NCBI GenBank assembly: GCA_015491135.1
Contig: WFWK01000025.1
Span: forward strand, 1 to 6,189
DNA length: 6,189 bases
From: Patescibacteria group bacterium
Lineage (GTDB): Bacteria; Patescibacteriota; Minisyncoccia; Phycocordibacterales; UBA2100
Reading direction: 5' to 3'
In this document: piece by piece, positions 4,843 through 6,189 of the stretch
How positions within the stretch are numbered: the first letter of the stretch is position 1
How the letters are laid out: each line of letters opens with the position of its first letter
Translations under genes and position numbers: made by a program
The notes under the pieces: generated by a model
What the model was told of the DNA's origin: nothing
Seen by the model: only the letters and a program-made list of their open reading frames with translations
The model's database searches: none

Positions 4843-4870
4843 AGTATAAATATTTTTATATTATCTGCAA
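4843..4870 (-). promoter_or_regulatory. Possible promoter of the FabB-like gene
   Basis: On the minus strand TATACT (4843-4848) stands 16 bases after a weak -35 TTGCAG (4865-4870). It would give a leader of roughly 35 bases containing the Shine-Dalgarno. The region is very AT-rich, so chance matches are likely. Read-through from the antiporter gene, 69 bases upstream with no visible terminator, is an alternative. Confidence 0.35.
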
Positions 4871-4871
4871 A

Positions 4872-5831
4872 CTATCCCCTTAAAATGGCAAAAATAATAT
4901 AGAAGATGTATAACGCAACAAAAATGATTCCTTGGCTTCTCTCAAGGGTATGTTTTTTGCCGACAAACATTATTATAAACAGAATTGTTGATATCGCAGT
5001 TAAAGTAAAAGTATCAACTATATTATCATTGCTAAATTTTATCGGATGAATAAGGGCTGTAACAGATAAAATAAGAAAAATGTTAAAGATGTTGGAACCT
5101 ACAATACCGCCTACAACCAAATCAACCAAACCTTTTCTTACCGCAGAAACAGCTGTTACTATCTCCGGTAAAGATGTGCCTACGGCAACTACGGTAAGTC
5201 CTACCAGATTTTGAGATATTCCCAAAATTGAAGACAAAGTAGTGGCACTCCAAACCAGTATCTTGCTAAAGACTACAAGACCAACAATCCCTATGAAAGT
5301 TAACAAAACCGATTTTACCGTTGAAAAAGACTGTATTTTTGTATGCTCATCTTGATTCGTACTGATACCAAAAGCGTAAACCATAAAAATCACAAAAAAC
5401 GAAAGAAGTATTAGAGCATCCGCGCGAGAGATAACATTATCTCCATATGGTCCGAAAAGATATCCTGCCCCTAATAAAATCAAAACCACAGAAGAAAGCA
5501 ACATAAAAGGTAGCTCTTTCCATACGGTGCGCGAGTGAACAGAAAGTGGTCTAAATATTGACGCCATCCCCAAACCCAAAAGTATATTTATCAAATTACT
5601 ACCCAAAACATTACCGACGGATAAAGATGTTGCCCCGGAAAATGCCGCCGTAGCGTTTACAAAAAGCTCCGGAGCTGATGTTCCGACAGCTATTACAGAT
5701 ACACCGATTACAAACGTGGGAACATTTAATCGCTTAGCCAAAGATGCCGCGCCGTCTACAAAATAATCTGCCGATTTGATAATAACAAAAAAAGATATCA
5801 ACAAGGCAAGTATTAAAACCAATATGAACAT
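4872..5831 (-). CDS. Calcium/sodium antiporter, CaCA family (YrbG-like)
   Basis: This inner-membrane exchanger is expected to move Ca2+ (or another cation) against Na+ or H+. The 319 residues form about ten hydrophobic segments with the two internally repeated alpha motifs that define the family. Alpha-1 has GTSAPE (50-55) and GSNLIN (77-82); alpha-2 has GTSLPE (218-223) and GSNIFN (245-250). Glu55 and Glu223 correspond to the paired cation-binding glutamates of the family. The two halves are separated by a hydrophilic loop around 156-170, and the length equals that of E. coli YrbG. The ATG at 5831 has no Shine-Dalgarno and lies 8 bases from a -10 box. Upstream of it is repeat copy B. Ion specificity cannot be read from the sequence; regulation by calcium is not visible. 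Confidence 0.93.
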   Translation of the reverse strand: MFILVLILALLISFFVIIKSADYFVDGAASLAKRLNVPTFVIGVSVIAVGTSAPELFVNATAAFSGATSLSVGNVLGSNLINILLGLGMASIFRPLSVHSRTVWKELPFMLLSSVVLILLGAGYLFGPYGDNVISRADALILLSFFVIFMVYAFGISTNQDEHTKIQSFSTVKSVLLTFIGIVGLVVFSKILVWSATTLSSILGISQNLVGLTVVAVGTSLPEIVTAVSAVRKGLVDLVVGGIVGSNIFNIFLILSVTALIHPIKFSNDNIVDTFTLTAISTILFIIMFVGKKHTLERSQGIIFVALYIFYIIFAILRG

Positions 5832-5839
5832 AACGGTAT

Positions 5840-5868
5840 ATTTTAGTTGCTTGTGTGAGTTTGGTCAA
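5840..5868 (-). promoter_or_regulatory. Promoter of the antiporter gene, predicted leaderless
   Basis: TTGACC (5863-5868), a 17-base spacer and TAAAAT (5840-5845) on the minus strand lie 8 bases before the ATG. The predicted start of transcription is at or beside the start codon. It lies 27 bases inside the edge of repeat copy B, in unique sequence. Confidence 0.6.
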
Positions 5869-5895
5869 ACTTCAATTTGCATCTTTTCCGGCTTC

Positions 5896-6114
5896 GTGGG
5901 CCTGCCCGCACCATACTAACAACTTCAATATACTTTTTGCTGATACTGTTGTTAAATCTAGTAATAGATTGCAACAGATAAAATCCTACTGAAGGTATGT
6001 ATGGTGTTGGCCTGCCCGCACCATACGCTCCAATTCGCATACATAATAAATCAAAGTAAAACTCTGTGAGAGATGTCGTAAAGAAAGCAGGCAATCGTGC
6101 ACCGTAGTATGGTG
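5896..6114 (-). repeat. 218-base inverted repeat, copy B
   Basis: This is the opposite-orientation partner of 3184-3401. The 95 bases at 5896-5990 are identical to the end of copy A, while 5991-6114 hold all 10 substitutions and the one-base insertion. The central hairpin is kept (5999-6006 with 6019-6026, GTATGGTG against CACCATAC), with loop changes that retain internal pairing. The outer end motif differs slightly from copy A, reading TAGTATGGTGTGGGG at 6105-6119. Flanking sequences of the two copies are unrelated, so the edges at 5896 and 6114 are sharp. Confidence 0.85.
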
Positions 6115-6189
6115 TGGGGCGCCTTTTTATACCACTCTGTCTACCCTGCCCGCCCAGACTGTAGATTTTCTAATGTACGCTTGTATTGC
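6115..6189. other. Right edge, no feature recognised
   Basis: The 75 bases to the right of repeat copy B show no gene, RNA or clear hairpin; a short T run follows GGCGCC at 6118-6127. A gene could start beyond the window. Confidence 0.4.

Noticed and set aside
5843..6094. Open frame of 83 codons through repeat copy B, sharing about 50 residues with a frame in copy A
   Set aside because: The two copies differ by two replacement and two silent changes there, which gives no sign of protein selection. The frame ends differ, and the sequence is better explained by palindromes.
3180..6119. A composite transposon
   Set aside because: Neither repeat encodes a transposase, and no target duplication can be seen at the outer edges (about 3180 and 6115), so only the inverted-repeat arrangement is claimed.

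Overview
The window reads as a stretch of chromosome from a small-genome bacterium, most likely a member of the Candidate Phyla Radiation (Patescibacteria, Parcubacteria-like). The clues are a short stand-alone GIY-YIG protein, a ribosomal protein L19 with a very long charged tail, a compact RluD-type enzyme with no S4 domain, tRNA genes without encoded CCA, and genes whose predicted -10 box lies 7 to 9 bases before the ATG, with no Shine-Dalgarno sequence. This assignment is inference; no rRNA or other phylogenetic marker is present. Stop codons are used normally, and a TGA ends uppS at the expected length, so TGA need not be read as glycine.

Left part, 1 to 1418: an AT-rich end with no gene, a GIY-YIG gene (minus), a GC-rich stem-loop element bounded by copies of a tRNA-Leu 3' end, a hairpin terminator, tRNA-Leu(GAG) (minus) with its promoter, and then rplS (minus) with a strong terminator and a nearly leaderless promoter. 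Middle, 1419 to 3153: uppS and an RluA/RluD-family pseudouridine synthase overlap by 32 bases and form a minus-strand operon. A back-to-back promoter pair sits upstream of uppS. One promoter drives uppS leftward. The other points right into about 140 bases that hold no convincing gene but fold into a compact three-way junction followed by a hairpin terminator, which is a good candidate for an undescribed small RNA. tRNA-Val(UAC) follows on the plus strand with a consensus promoter.

Right part, 3154 to 6189: two copies of a 218-base repeat in opposite orientation (3184-3401 and 5896-6114, about 95% identical) enclose a FabB-like beta-ketoacyl-ACP synthase and a calcium/cation antiporter, both on the minus strand. 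The FabB-like gene stands out for its higher GC and its perfect Shine-Dalgarno sequence, and it belongs to a pathway that most CPR genomes lack. It is probably a horizontal acquisition. The inverted repeats could allow the 2.5 kb between them to flip or move. No transposase or recombinase is visible in the window.

Functionally, rplS, the pseudouridine synthase and the two tRNAs serve translation, uppS supplies the polyprenyl carrier for envelope glycans, and the antiporter handles cations. The most unusual items are the candidate small RNA, the inverted-repeat island with the foreign-looking ketosynthase, and the tRNA-tail stem-loop element.
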